From Dictyostelium firmibasis (lineage: Eukaryota; Evosea; Eumycetozoa; Dictyosteliales; Dictyosteliaceae): 64,000 nt of DNA. Position numbers and translations under genes: made by a program. The notes beneath the pieces are model-generated. The model saw only the letters and a program-made list of their open reading frames with translations. It was not told the origin of the DNA and made no database searches. Numbering within the stretch: the first letter of the stretch is position 1; each line of letters begins with the position of its first letter. Shown here in pieces: positions 1 to 9,436 of this stretch. The DNA lies in contig CM069765.1 of NCBI GenBank assembly GCA_036169595.1, forward strand, positions 4,746,001 through 4,810,000, in the 5' to 3' direction.

Positions 1-233
1 GGCCTGTTGTTCTGTTATGACATGGTTATTTTGGAGTGTTGATAAGGCTTTTCAAAACTCTGCAAGATCTAAAAAAATAAAAAAATAAAAAAAATATTTT
101 TTTAATTTAAATTTTAATTTTTTTTATTTTTATTTTTAAATTAATTTTTCCCGGGTTATATAACAAATAAAATCGAATGCACCAGATTATAAGTCATTTT
201 AATATGAACTTATCAATACTAAAAACCGGAGGG
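1..233 (-). mobile_element. TE-B1: terminal fragment of a CCCTCCG-ended DNA transposon
   Basis: The stretch ends in CCGGAGGG at 226-233, the reverse complement of the CCCTCCGG terminus seen at 54168. The whole segment matches 54168-54400 in reverse complement, including the stretch with CCCGGGTTATATAAC. It is therefore the 5' (gene-start) end of a TE-B-type element pointing left and leaving the window. It interrupts the TE-A1 reading frame, which starts abruptly at 234 in mid-codon sequence. No coding sequence is visible here. Confidence 0.75.
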
Positions 234-1840
234 AGATGGTGAACTTCAAATTCAAAGGGAAATTGAATTTCAAAATCAAAGACGAGAGGAGGATTATGTT
301 GAAGAAGAAGCTGAAGTAACAGAGGTACAAATCAAAAAATGTATTCACTGGAATTGTAATGCTAGTCTGACTATATCAAATTGGCAAAGACATATCAAAT
401 TGGTGAGACACACACATGGTGATTTGCAAATTGAGGAACATGAGCGTTGTCCAGGATGTAACAAAGCGGCAAATTTGGTTGTAAATGCAAACAACAGAGA
501 TATCTCAAATAATTTGAGTAGAATTAGTACTGATCATCTTTCAATCAAGACGGTGGCTTGTATGAAACTCATACATGGTATTGTTGATTCTAAATGGAAA
601 AATTTTCAAAACACCATGAAATTATCTAGTGATTTCACATTATATCACATTAAAAAAGAATGTAGAAAAGGTAATATATTGATTAGTAATTGGTTTTTTC
701 TTCTTTTTTTTTGTATTTATATTAACTAAACTTACATATACAAAAATGTAATAGAATTAGAAGAGTTAATAGAAGCATCTATTTCAACCAATAGGGGTAG
801 ATACATTTCAATTAGAAAGTTGTTGAACATGTTGATTGAAAATGAAAATCCACCACAAAATTTTTTAATTCATATGGGCATAGACGGAGCGGGAATGACC
901 AATAATGGGACTGTGAAACAAGTAATTGGTACAATGCAAGGTGTGCATTCACAAAAATTGGTAGCTAAAAGTAAATCACCATATGACGCTTATCAATTTT
1001 TAATATACCAAGGAGATGAAGATGTTTTAACTTTGAAAGAAGAGTTGGCTCCATTGATTAAAACCTTAAACTACATGGTTAAAAATAATGATTTACAAAA
1101 CGTTTTCAATGGATTTAGACACACATTCAAAAGAATAGTGTACAATGTTGATTTAGTTTTAGTATTGGATTTGGCTTGTTTGATAAATATTCTGGGATTG
1201 TATACTGTTTGGAAAAGACAGAGTACATACCGATGCCCTTGGTGTGAGATTACAAAAGATGAGATGAATCGATTCCATAAAAGACCATTTAGAGACATCT
1301 ATAATATGCACAAACATGCTCCTGTTGGAGCATCTGCATCAACTACCAAAAGATGTAAAGGGCAAAGATCCTCACCCATTCTACCAATTCCATTGGATCA
1401 AATTGTACCAGATTTTTTACATATGGTACAGGCCGTGATAAAACAATTTTTTAAATTGATTGTTGATGAAGAAATCGTTAATCTACCTGATCCAACACAC
1501 ATCACCAGAAAGTCAAAGTATAGAAGAGAGTTGGAACATTTTCTTAAAGAAGAGTGTGGAATTAAACTATTTAAACCATCTGATGGATCATTTGCTGACC
1601 TCCCAACAAATTTCAGAAACTCTAGAATTAAATATAATGAGTTAATTATGATTTTATTCAAGTATGAAAAGTTGGTAGCAATTGTAAATAAATACTCTTT
1701 AAATCCTAATAAACATAAAGTAAGTAAAAAAAATTTAATAATGGAGAACCATAATAAATAAATTAATTAAAAATAGTAATAAATAAAAAAAAATAAAAAT
1801 AAAAATAATAAATAATAAATAGTAATAATAATAAATAATA

Positions 1841-1873
<33 letters not shown>

Positions 1874-1998
1874 TAAATAAATAATAAATAATAAATAATA
1901 AATAATAAATAATAAATAATAAATAATAAATAATAAATAATAAATAATAAATAATAAATAATAAATAATAAATAATAAATAATAAATAATAATTAATA

Positions 1999-2035
<37 letters not shown>

Positions 2036-2787
2036 TACATATTTTATAAATTAATACTTACAAATAATAAATACAAAACCAGGTATCAAAATTGTGGAAA
2101 ATGATGTATGCATTAATTAGTTTGATGTCTAGTGTGACAGCATGTTCTGAGTCTAAATGGTTGGAATATGCATCAGTATTTGGTAATTTAGCTTTGGAAA
2201 TTTATGATATTAACTGGACCACCAAAGAAGTAATTTCTACATACTTACACATACTTATTTGCCATACTGGCTATTTCATTGAAAAGTATGGAAAAATGGG
2301 TATTTGTATCGAAGCACTGGCAAACTTTGCAACAGAAGGAGAGCATTTCTTAAATAAAATAATATATACCCGGAGTACGAATAAAACCAAATATAGAGTT
2401 GGTGGAGATAATGAAGATGCTTGTTTACAACAAATTACCAAATCTAATTATATAACAAAGGTAACTCATACGGTTGACGAGTACAAAAGTATGCTAACAC
2501 CATCATCAAGAAATACTTCATACTCTGCTGACAAACTGAATCATAATATGTTTGACTACAGAGATTTGTTTGGATCTGGTATTGGTGAATATAGTTTAAA
2601 TATAGTTGCTGCTGTTGACCAATATGATGAAGGTGACGAACTTGATTTAGGTTTTCAAGATGTGTACGATGCCGATGCTGATGATGAATACCAAAATGAA
2701 AATATTTGTTTTGATATTATTGATTATGATGATGATGATGATGACCAACCTATACCAGATATAAATCCAAATATCAATACTTTGACA

Positions 2788-2819
<32 letters not shown>

Positions 2820-3605
2820 TACAACAACTACTACTTACAATAGAAATAAAAGACCAGAAACTACCACCTCATCTGACCATGTTCAACGGTCCCCAAATAG
2901 ATTGACACATGTCGATTCATCATCTTCTATGGTCGATGATGTTGTTTTGGCAAACACCTTATCTCTATACAAGGTTGCGAGGTTAACATGGAAGAAAAAC
3001 CATAACATCAATGTTAAATATCATGTTGGTCAGCCTGTGAAAGCTCTTAGCCAATTCAATAACGAATTTAAATTTTCGTTTTGGCCTGCTGTTGTTGTTG
3101 GTTATAAATTATCCACAACCTATAATGAAATTGAATATTTGTTGAAATTCGAGTAAGTGTTATGCTATATATATATTATCCACATATGTTATTATAATAA
3201 ACTATTTATTTATAAAATAGTCTATTAATTATAGAAACTAACCAAATATATACATACAGTCAAGTATTGGATTTTGTTGAGTATCAATGTACTCTAAATA
3301 ATAATATTATTCCCTATATTAAAGATGAAGAGGTGGAATGGGTGGATAAACAAAAAATTAATACATTGATCAGTGGTGAGAAATTATTGGTGAAAATTGA
3401 ATCATTGTGTGGTGATAGAGGTCAAATGGTTAAACATAAACAAAAACATAATTTTTATTGGTATAGAGTATGTTTTGAAAAGATTGATCCACGTGATAAT
3501 AAAAAAATAATTATAAAACTTACTGACTTTCCATTCAACAATGAAGGTAATAATGTTGAGCATTTTTTCAGATTGCGTCGAAATAATACAATTTTATTAG
3601 ATTGA
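234..3605 (+). CDS. TE-A transposase, 5'-truncated copy (four exons)
   Basis: Exons are inferred at 234-670, 755-1719, 2083-3152 and 3260-3605. All three introns are GT-AG, and the frame stays open across every junction. The first visible exon holds a zinc-finger-like C-x4-C-x11-H-x5-H. Exon 2 holds the first catalytic Asp (IDGAGM), a second Asp (LDLACLINILGL), C-x2-C (RCPWCEIT) and D-x2-H (PDFLHM). Exon 3 begins with H-x4-H (YLHILICHT) and the acidic FATEGEHFLNK, then a long acidic and Thr-rich linker and a Tudor/PWWP-like stretch (FWPAVVVGY). Exon 4 is a second small beta-rich domain. This order matches the RNase-H-fold transposases with a zinc-bound insertion (RAG1, Transib, CMC). The N-terminal 178 or so residues of the full protein are missing, so this copy is probably inactive. 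Family assignment is from motif order only. Confidence 0.72.
1720..2082 (+). repeat. TE-A1 intron 2 with long AATA/AAT microsatellite
   Basis: The donor GTAAGT is at 1720 and the acceptor CAG at 2080-2082. Most of the 363-bp intron is (AATA)n/(AAT)n at about 1795-2035. It is several times longer than the other two introns of the gene (84 and 107 bp). The same intron in TE-B3 also carries a trinucleotide microsatellite. Confidence 0.8.
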
Positions 3606-3859
3606 CTAATTTAATTAACACCTCTAAAAAATAATAAATAAATAAAACGGGCACAAAATATATATTATAAAGTAACAAATAAAGTAAACAAATAAAATTA
3701 TCAAATAGGTAGTAAATATATATTATAATGTAGTTTATTTGAGGTGAATGATATGAAAAATAAAATTTTGAAAAAAAAAAATTGAAATAATTTAAAAAAA
3801 AAAAAAAATTTGCGCAGCTACCCCCACCCACACTTTCAAAAATTACTTCAGAAAAACAC

Positions 3860-3889
3860 ACAGCAGGGGGTAGAAGAAATGTTGTAGTG
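3860..3889 (+). repeat. TE-A 3' terminal inverted repeat
   Basis: Read outward-in from 3889 the terminus is CACTACAACATTTCTTCTAC followed by CCCCTGC. The opposite end (38581 in TE-A2, 56911 in TE-A3) reads CACTGCAAATTATCTTCTCC followed by CCCTGC. They form an imperfect inverted repeat of about 30 bp. The CACT start is compatible with CACTA/Transib-type termini. Confidence 0.75.
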
Positions 3890-3909
3890 AGATTGAAATT
3901 CCTTCAAAG

Positions 3910-6900
3910 GTGAAGATAGAGAAACCCATAAAAATAATAAATAAAGAAATTGATAATAAAATTAAAAATAATAATAAAAATTATATTGTTAATTTATTTA
4001 ATCAATTAAAAGAAACTAATTTCAACTTTGATTCCATAAAGAGAAAAGGGGAAGAAAAGATTAAAGAAATTTATGAAATTAGATTTAACGAAAATAAAAA
4101 ACCTTTAATTACAATGGTTGCTAATTCATCCATTGGTAATAAAGATATAATGATTCCTATTGTAAAAGGTATTATGATAGAGAATAAAAATAACATGAAC
4201 AAACCACGTTTGATATTAGATCCAAAGAAGGTAAATGAAACCATAAAAGTGATCTTGGATACAGGTAGTAATATCAGTTTAATTAATAGAAAATTATTAA
4301 CTGAGGAGATGAAATCAATGATTCACAACAGTAAAGATATTGTTGAATTTCCACTACTTGGTATTAAAGAATCAAATGTGCAAGATGTTAATATACAGTT
4401 AGGAGATGACGTATATAAATTTATTGTAACTGATGTCGAAGTAGTTGATGTTTTAATTGGTAATGATATTTTAAAAGAATCAATCATTGATCAACAAAAA
4501 CAATTACTCATCCTTAACAATAGAAGGTATAGAATAACATACCAAAAATCAAAAGAGTATAAGTGTAATTTGAATACCGAAGAGGAAGAATACATTAACT
4601 CTAAATTCGAAGAAGATGAAGACATAAAAGATAAAGTAATAGAAATTGTCGAAAATCTTCCATCAACAATTTGTGATATATTAGTAAAAACAAATCCTTC
4701 TGAGGAAGAGATTGAAATAATAACTAATTTTATCAGCGAAGAGTTTGAAGATGTGATAGTTGAGAAACTTCCAGAAATTTCTGATCAATTAAAGAAATCT
4801 AGAAGGAATAAAATTATTCACAATATTCTGATTAAAACAGGTATGGAAATAAAACCAGCAAAAAAGTTGATTTATTACACATCAGATGATCAGAAAAAGG
4901 TAGTAGAAGAGATGATTGAGAAATTTTTAGATCTAGGTATTATAACAAGATCAAAATCCAATTATTCTTCTCCAATTATCCTCATCAGAGAGGAGAGTAA
5001 ATGGCGAAGATTCTAAATTGTTTTCTAAATTTGACATGATTATGGGATTCTTCCAAGTGATGTTAAATCCAAAACATCAACAATATACGGCGTTTACAAC
5101 CCACATTGGAAAATTCGAGTATCTCAGAATGCCGATGGGATTGGTAAATTCGCCTTCAACATTTGCTAGGCTTATGGTTGAAACCTTTGGAAAAATTAAG
5201 AATCTACTACAATACTTTGATGATTTATTAATTCATACAAAGGAGAATTATAAAAAACATTTTATTGAAATAATTAGAATGTTATTATATTGTAGAAAAT
5301 ACATGATTTATATTGCAAAATCAAAAAGTCATATGTTCAAAAAAGAAGTAGATTTTTTAGGATTTCAAATAAATCAAAAAGGTATTTCTCCAAGAGCTGC
5401 TAAGATTAGAGCCATCACTGAATTACCAAACCCAAGAACCGCAAAAGAGGCTGAATCTGCTTTAGGTTTGTTTGGATTCTTCAGAAGAGTTATTCCCAAG
5501 TATGCAGAGAAAACTGCATTCATATCAGCTGAATCAAAGGTCAAGGGGGGGAAACTATCCGATAAAGCAATAGAAGAGTTCATTGCATTAAAGGAAGAGT
5601 TTAAAGGTGACAATATTGTTGCTATCCCAATCGAAAAGAACGATGATCCTGTTGACATGGAATTACTTGAGGAACCACACGGATTACCAGTTAAAGATCC
5701 GGATAATATATTTAATGGTGGATACCATCTATATTGTGATGTTAGTGACCTAGCTTTGTCAGGTGTACTATATCAAATACAAGAAAGTAGACTCAGACCA
5801 ATATGGTTTCATAGTAGAAAACTATCTGAAACTCAGAAAAGATACAGTATTGGTGATAGAGAATTCCTTTCGATAGTTGATTCACTCAAAAAATTCCAAT
5901 ATTTATTAATGGGGAAAAGAGTGACAATTTATACTGACCACCAAAACCTACTATATGTTATTAATAAGACGAGCGAACAGCTATTGTCGAATAGACAAAT
6001 AAACTATATAAAATATTTAGAAGAGTTTAATGCAAAATTAATACATATTAGTGGTAATAAAAATGGTGTGGCTGATTTCTTATCTCGTAAATATGACTCA
6101 TTCCAGTGGGATGCCTCATTTTTAGAGAAGATTAAAGAAGAACAAGAAGGTTCGGAATGGCTAAAAGAGATGAAAAATAATCAAAATCTCTGCATCGAAG
6201 GAACCAATGATATATATTATCTTGTAGAAGATGGTATAAGAAAATTAATAATTATAGAAAAAGAAACTATAGATAAAATAGTAAGAGAATATCATGACGC
6301 CAAATATAGTGGTCATAAGTCATTCGAAGTCGTGTATAATAACATTAGACATGATTATTATTTTAGAGATATGTATTCTATAATTAAAAGATATATCAAA
6401 TCTTGTGCAGTATGCCAATTGAATATCAATAGAAAGGAAACTGGGTTACTTCAAAGTTTAGAAATACCCTATGAGGTTTGGAGGGACATATCAATGGATT
6501 TCGTCTCCATGCCCAAATCTAAAATGGCAATGAATGGATTCCAAGTTGAAGTAGATCAATGCTGCATGATAGTATGTAGATTATCTAAAATGATTCATGC
6601 AATACCATGTGCTAAAACCATCAATGCTGAACATACAGCACAACTCATGTTAAATCATGTTTTCAGATTACATGGTTATCCAAGGACCATTGTATCAGAC
6701 AGAGACCCAAAATTCATATCGGAAATTTGGAGACTTTGGGCTGAAACTATGGATTCGAAATTAAAAATGACTGTTGTACATAGAGCGAAAGGGGATGGCC
6801 AAACTGAAAGAAAAATTCAAGAATTCGTTGCAATCCTAACAAAGATGTCGAGCACATACGGAGAAGGATGGGCAGATCTTACTGCGTTAGCAGAATTTGC

Positions 6901-7780
6901 AATGAATTCATCTATTAGTAAGGTAACGAAAATGTCACCTTTCCAAGCAGTTTATGGTTTCAATCCACCAACTCCAGTGAGTCATTTTAATACTTTAACA
7001 AGAACTAAGATTCCGTTGAGTAGTATCAAAAAAATCATACGTGATAATATTCTTGATGCTCAAATAACCTCACAAAAATATTATAATAAAAATCGTGGTA
7101 AAGCACCCGACTACAAAATAGGTGACAAAGTGTTTGTAAAAAGAAAATACTTTGAAACTGGTCTTTCAAAAGATATTATTTCTAAAAAACTAGAGTCTAA
7201 AAATTGTGGTCCATTTAAAATCATTGAAGAAAATGGAAACAATGTAACTCTGGATCTAATTAGTTATCCTAGAAAACACAATGTGTTCAATGTTGACCAA
7301 TTAGTACAACTATTTGAAGATGATGATTGGATTAGAAATGAAATATCAATGCCTGACGCAGAAGAGACTGAAGAGTCCACCTATGAAGTAGAAAAAATTA
7401 TTAACTACGATAAAAAACATAGACGTTATCTAGCCAAGTTTGTTGGTTATCCAGAACCTGAATGGGTCAAAGAGGAAGATGCCAACTGTGATGAGTTGAT
7501 AAAAGAATATTGGGAAGTTCAAAATGAAAAATTGAACTCAAAACAAGGGAGGGAGAGCAGACAACAAGAAAATCTTGAGTCAATTGTTCATCCTGAAACC
7601 TCCAATATCTCTTTATCCGACAGATCAGAGAGCAACTTTCAAGATCCAGAGATTCCAGAGAGTTTCAATAAATCCAAAGCTGGAAGGAAAAGAGTTAATA
7701 GTAAAGGAGGAGAATCGGAAGTTGTTAAAAGTAAAGTCACAAAGAGTGGTAGAACCAGTAAACCACCAAGTAGATTCTAA
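3910..7780 (+). pseudogene. SKIPPER pol: protease-RT-RNase H-integrase-chromodomain, disrupted
   Basis: The first open part (3910-5016) has an aspartic protease motif (VILDTGSNISLI, DTG at residues 117-119) with VDVLIGND downstream, and then the start of RT (YSSPIILIREESKWRRF). It stops there. The second part (5018-7780) restarts in another frame at FSKFDM, with YFDD at residues 66-69. It continues with RNase H (LYCDVSD, IYTDHQNL), a His-Cys integrase zinc region (YSGH ... CAVC), the integrase D-D-E (SMDFVSMP, SDRDPKF, GQTERKIQEF) and a C-terminal chromodomain at about residues 788-835 (YEVEKIINYDKKH ... AKFVGY). RT residues normally lying between KWR and SKFD (roughly 40-50 in the family) are missing at 5005-5020, so this is a deletion plus frameshift. 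Gag is absent. This copy cannot make a working polymerase. Confidence 0.85.
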
Positions 7781-7796
7781 AGCCCATAATCTCCTT

Positions 7797-7813
7797 CAGA
7801 GGGGAGGGGAAGG
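7797..7813 (+). other. SKIPPER polypurine tract
   Basis: A purine run, AGAGGGGAGGGGAAGG, lies immediately before the LTR start TGTTAG at 7814. This is where plus-strand priming of an LTR retrotransposon is expected. Confidence 0.8.
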
Positions 7814-7984
7814 TGTTAGAGTTTAACTAGTTTTATTAAAAGAAATAGTAACTCAAGACACAAAATAATGAAATAATGTTCTCAAAACGAAGTTCGTAAA
7901 AATTAAATTAAATTTTTACAATTGTCGAAATTTTGTTATTTTTTTCTCTTCGAAAAAGTCGAAGATGTTTTTATAATTTTTTAA
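7814..7984 (+). repeat. SKIPPER 3' LTR, first part
   Basis: It starts TGTTAGAGTTTAACTAG after the polypurine tract. It matches the reverse complement of the intact LTR at 38897-39279 and is interrupted by DIRS-alpha at a T-run/AAA site. Confidence 0.85.
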
Positions 7985-8250
7985 ATTTATATTATCATAT
8001 ATATATTTATATTATGAATACATTTATTTATTTGATTATTCCCAAATATTTAAGATAATTTTTAAATTTTTAAAAATTTTGCGCAAAGTGTGGTGTGGGG
8101 TGTGTTAAAATTTCCCGCGCAAATAAGTGCGCCAAAAAAGTGGGGGAAAAATAAAAATTTTTTTTTTTTTTTTTTTGTTGAAATTTTTACAGACGAATGC
8201 ATTTCATTATAAATACCACACAGAAACTTTTACAATTTGATTTATTTTAT
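7985..8250 (+). repeat. DIRS-alpha left inverted terminal repeat
   Basis: It is the reverse complement of about 12479-12768, except that the outermost bases differ in length between the two ends. It includes a T-run at 8158-8176, a GC-rich block (TTTCCCGCGCAAATAAGTGC) and a TATA box. Confidence 0.85.
8208..8215 (+). promoter_or_regulatory. Likely DIRS-alpha core promoter (TATAAATA)
   Basis: TATAAATA lies in the left ITR, about 170 bp before the ORF1 start codon. The ITR location fits known promoter activity of DIRS-1 ITRs. An E2F-like TTTCCCGC lies upstream at 8111-8118. Both are sequence matches only. Confidence 0.5.
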
Positions 8251-8383
8251 TTGGGAATTCCTCCTATATGTTTAAGATACATTCACACAATTTTTATACA
8301 AATAATTAATTTATAACAATATTTTTATATATTTTAATTTAATATTATACTAACTCATACAATATTTTAAATTAAATAAAATA

Positions 8384-9436
8384 ATGAACACCACTGTTAA
8401 TAATAACTCTAATGATCAAAGCTATGGCAGTTCATCTACAGATAATAACACAAATTTAATGGATATTAGAATGAAATCAATTGAAGATCAAATAAACAAA
8501 TTAACATTAACATTTAGTAGATACGTTAAAGAACCAATAACATCTAACAATAATATAAGTAAAAATCAAGAGAATAATAACAATTCAGATATAGAGAATG
8601 AAGATAATGATGATGATTCAAATAATGATGTCGATATACCAACTGAATATCAATTATCTGATTCATTGTTTAATGAATATAAACATTTATTAAACAATCA
8701 AGGTTTACTGGTTGAAGAACAATGTATCCTCAAAAAGAACGATATTTCTGATTTTAATAAAACTTTTTGCTTTCCATCAAATTTTCAAGTTAATGTTGCT
8801 CCATTCGGTACTCCAGATGGTATTACTGCCTCATCTCATCTCAAGAATAATGATTCTGATCTATTCATTGTCGAAAAAAGAATCAATGATATATTGAAAC
8901 CTATCCTCTTGATATCAAACATGTTATCATCTACTGATAATTCTGAAGTCGATACTGAACTATTAAGTTATTTAGCTGATTCTACTATTCTTTTAACTAT
9001 TAATGCACAAGCATCATTAAGTCGTGTTCGTCGTAACAACATATCAAAAGAAATATATGGTTCTGAAGTCGTTCAACCAATCAAGATAAAGGATACTCCA
9101 AAATTATTTGATGAAACTGAAACTGAACGTATAAGAAAGTTATCAAAGGTAATCAGAAAGAATAATGAAACAAAACAATCATTATCAAAAAGTAGTTATC
9201 AATCAAAATCAAGATTTAAGAAATCATTTAATAATAACAACAATAATAACAATAATAACAACTCAAGTGGTAATAAAACTAATGGAAACAGTAGTAATAG
9301 TAAATCCAATAGTGGGAGTAATGGCCGATCCAACAACTTCAATGGATCCCAAAGTACTGTTGCAGCAGGTAGCAACAATACCAAGTCTGGAAACGGTTCC
9401 AACAACAACTACCGTTTTCCGAAGAACAAGAAGTAA
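8384..9436 (+). CDS. DIRS-alpha ORF1, Gag-like protein (350 aa)
   Basis: The ATG follows an A-rich leader (AAATAAAATAATG), typical of Dictyostelium starts. The protein has a low-complexity acidic N-terminus, a short amphipathic stretch (MKSIEDQINKLTLTFSRY) that could coil, and a central conserved block around YQLSDSLFNEYKHLL to LSRVRRNNISKEIYGSEVV. It ends in a basic Asn/Ser/Gly-rich tail ending KNKK. That tail may bind nucleic acid. By position and by comparison with DIRS elements it is the Gag-like ORF1. The same central block is conserved in DIRS-beta ORF1 (20927-21928). No zinc knuckle is visible. The RT frame overlaps its last codons. Confidence 0.8.
   Translation: MNTTVNNNSNDQSYGSSSTDNNTNLMDIRMKSIEDQINKLTLTFSRYVKEPITSNNNISKNQENNNNSDIENEDNDDDSNNDVDIPTEYQLSDSLFNEYKHLLNNQGLLVEEQCILKKNDISDFNKTFCFPSNFQVNVAPFGTPDGITASSHLKNNDSDLFIVEKRINDILKPILLISNMLSSTDNSEVDTELLSYLADSTILLTINAQASLSRVRRNNISKEIYGSEVVQPIKIKDTPKLFDETETERIRKLSKVIRKNNETKQSLSKSSYQSKSRFKKSFNNNNNNNNNNNSSGNKTNGNSSNSKSNSGSNGRSNNFNGSQSTVAAGSNNTKSGNGSNNNYRFPKNKK

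Larger units (their letters stand above)
234..3889 (+). mobile_element. TE-A1: 5'-truncated RAG1/Transib-like DNA transposon
   Basis: This is near-identical in reverse complement to the matching part of TE-A2 (33984-38581). The right terminus is at 3889, where the outward sequence reads CACTACAACATTTCTTC. The left part is lost to TE-B1. The right flank at 3890 is SKIPPER pol sequence. The four-exon transposase gene fills most of the element, with 284 bp of AT-rich 3' sequence between the stop and the terminus. Confidence 0.8.
3890..7984 (+). mobile_element. SKIPPER-like Ty3/chromovirus retrotransposon, 5'-truncated, with first part of 3' LTR
   Basis: The internal region begins abruptly at the TE-A1 terminus, so 5' LTR, leader and Gag are absent. 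The pol order is protease, RT, RNase H, integrase, chromodomain, as in Ty3/Gypsy chromoviruses and Dictyostelium skipper. A polypurine tract abuts the 3' LTR start (TGTTAGAG) at 7814. The LTR is split by DIRS-alpha at about 7984 and resumes at 12769. Confidence 0.85.

Noticed and set aside
820-3605. Treating the TE-A pieces (820-1761, 2092-3156, 3267-3605) as separate genes
   Set aside because: None starts with a credible ATG, all abut GT-AG sites in matching phase, and the joined frame gives a coherent transposase. The same holds in TE-A2.
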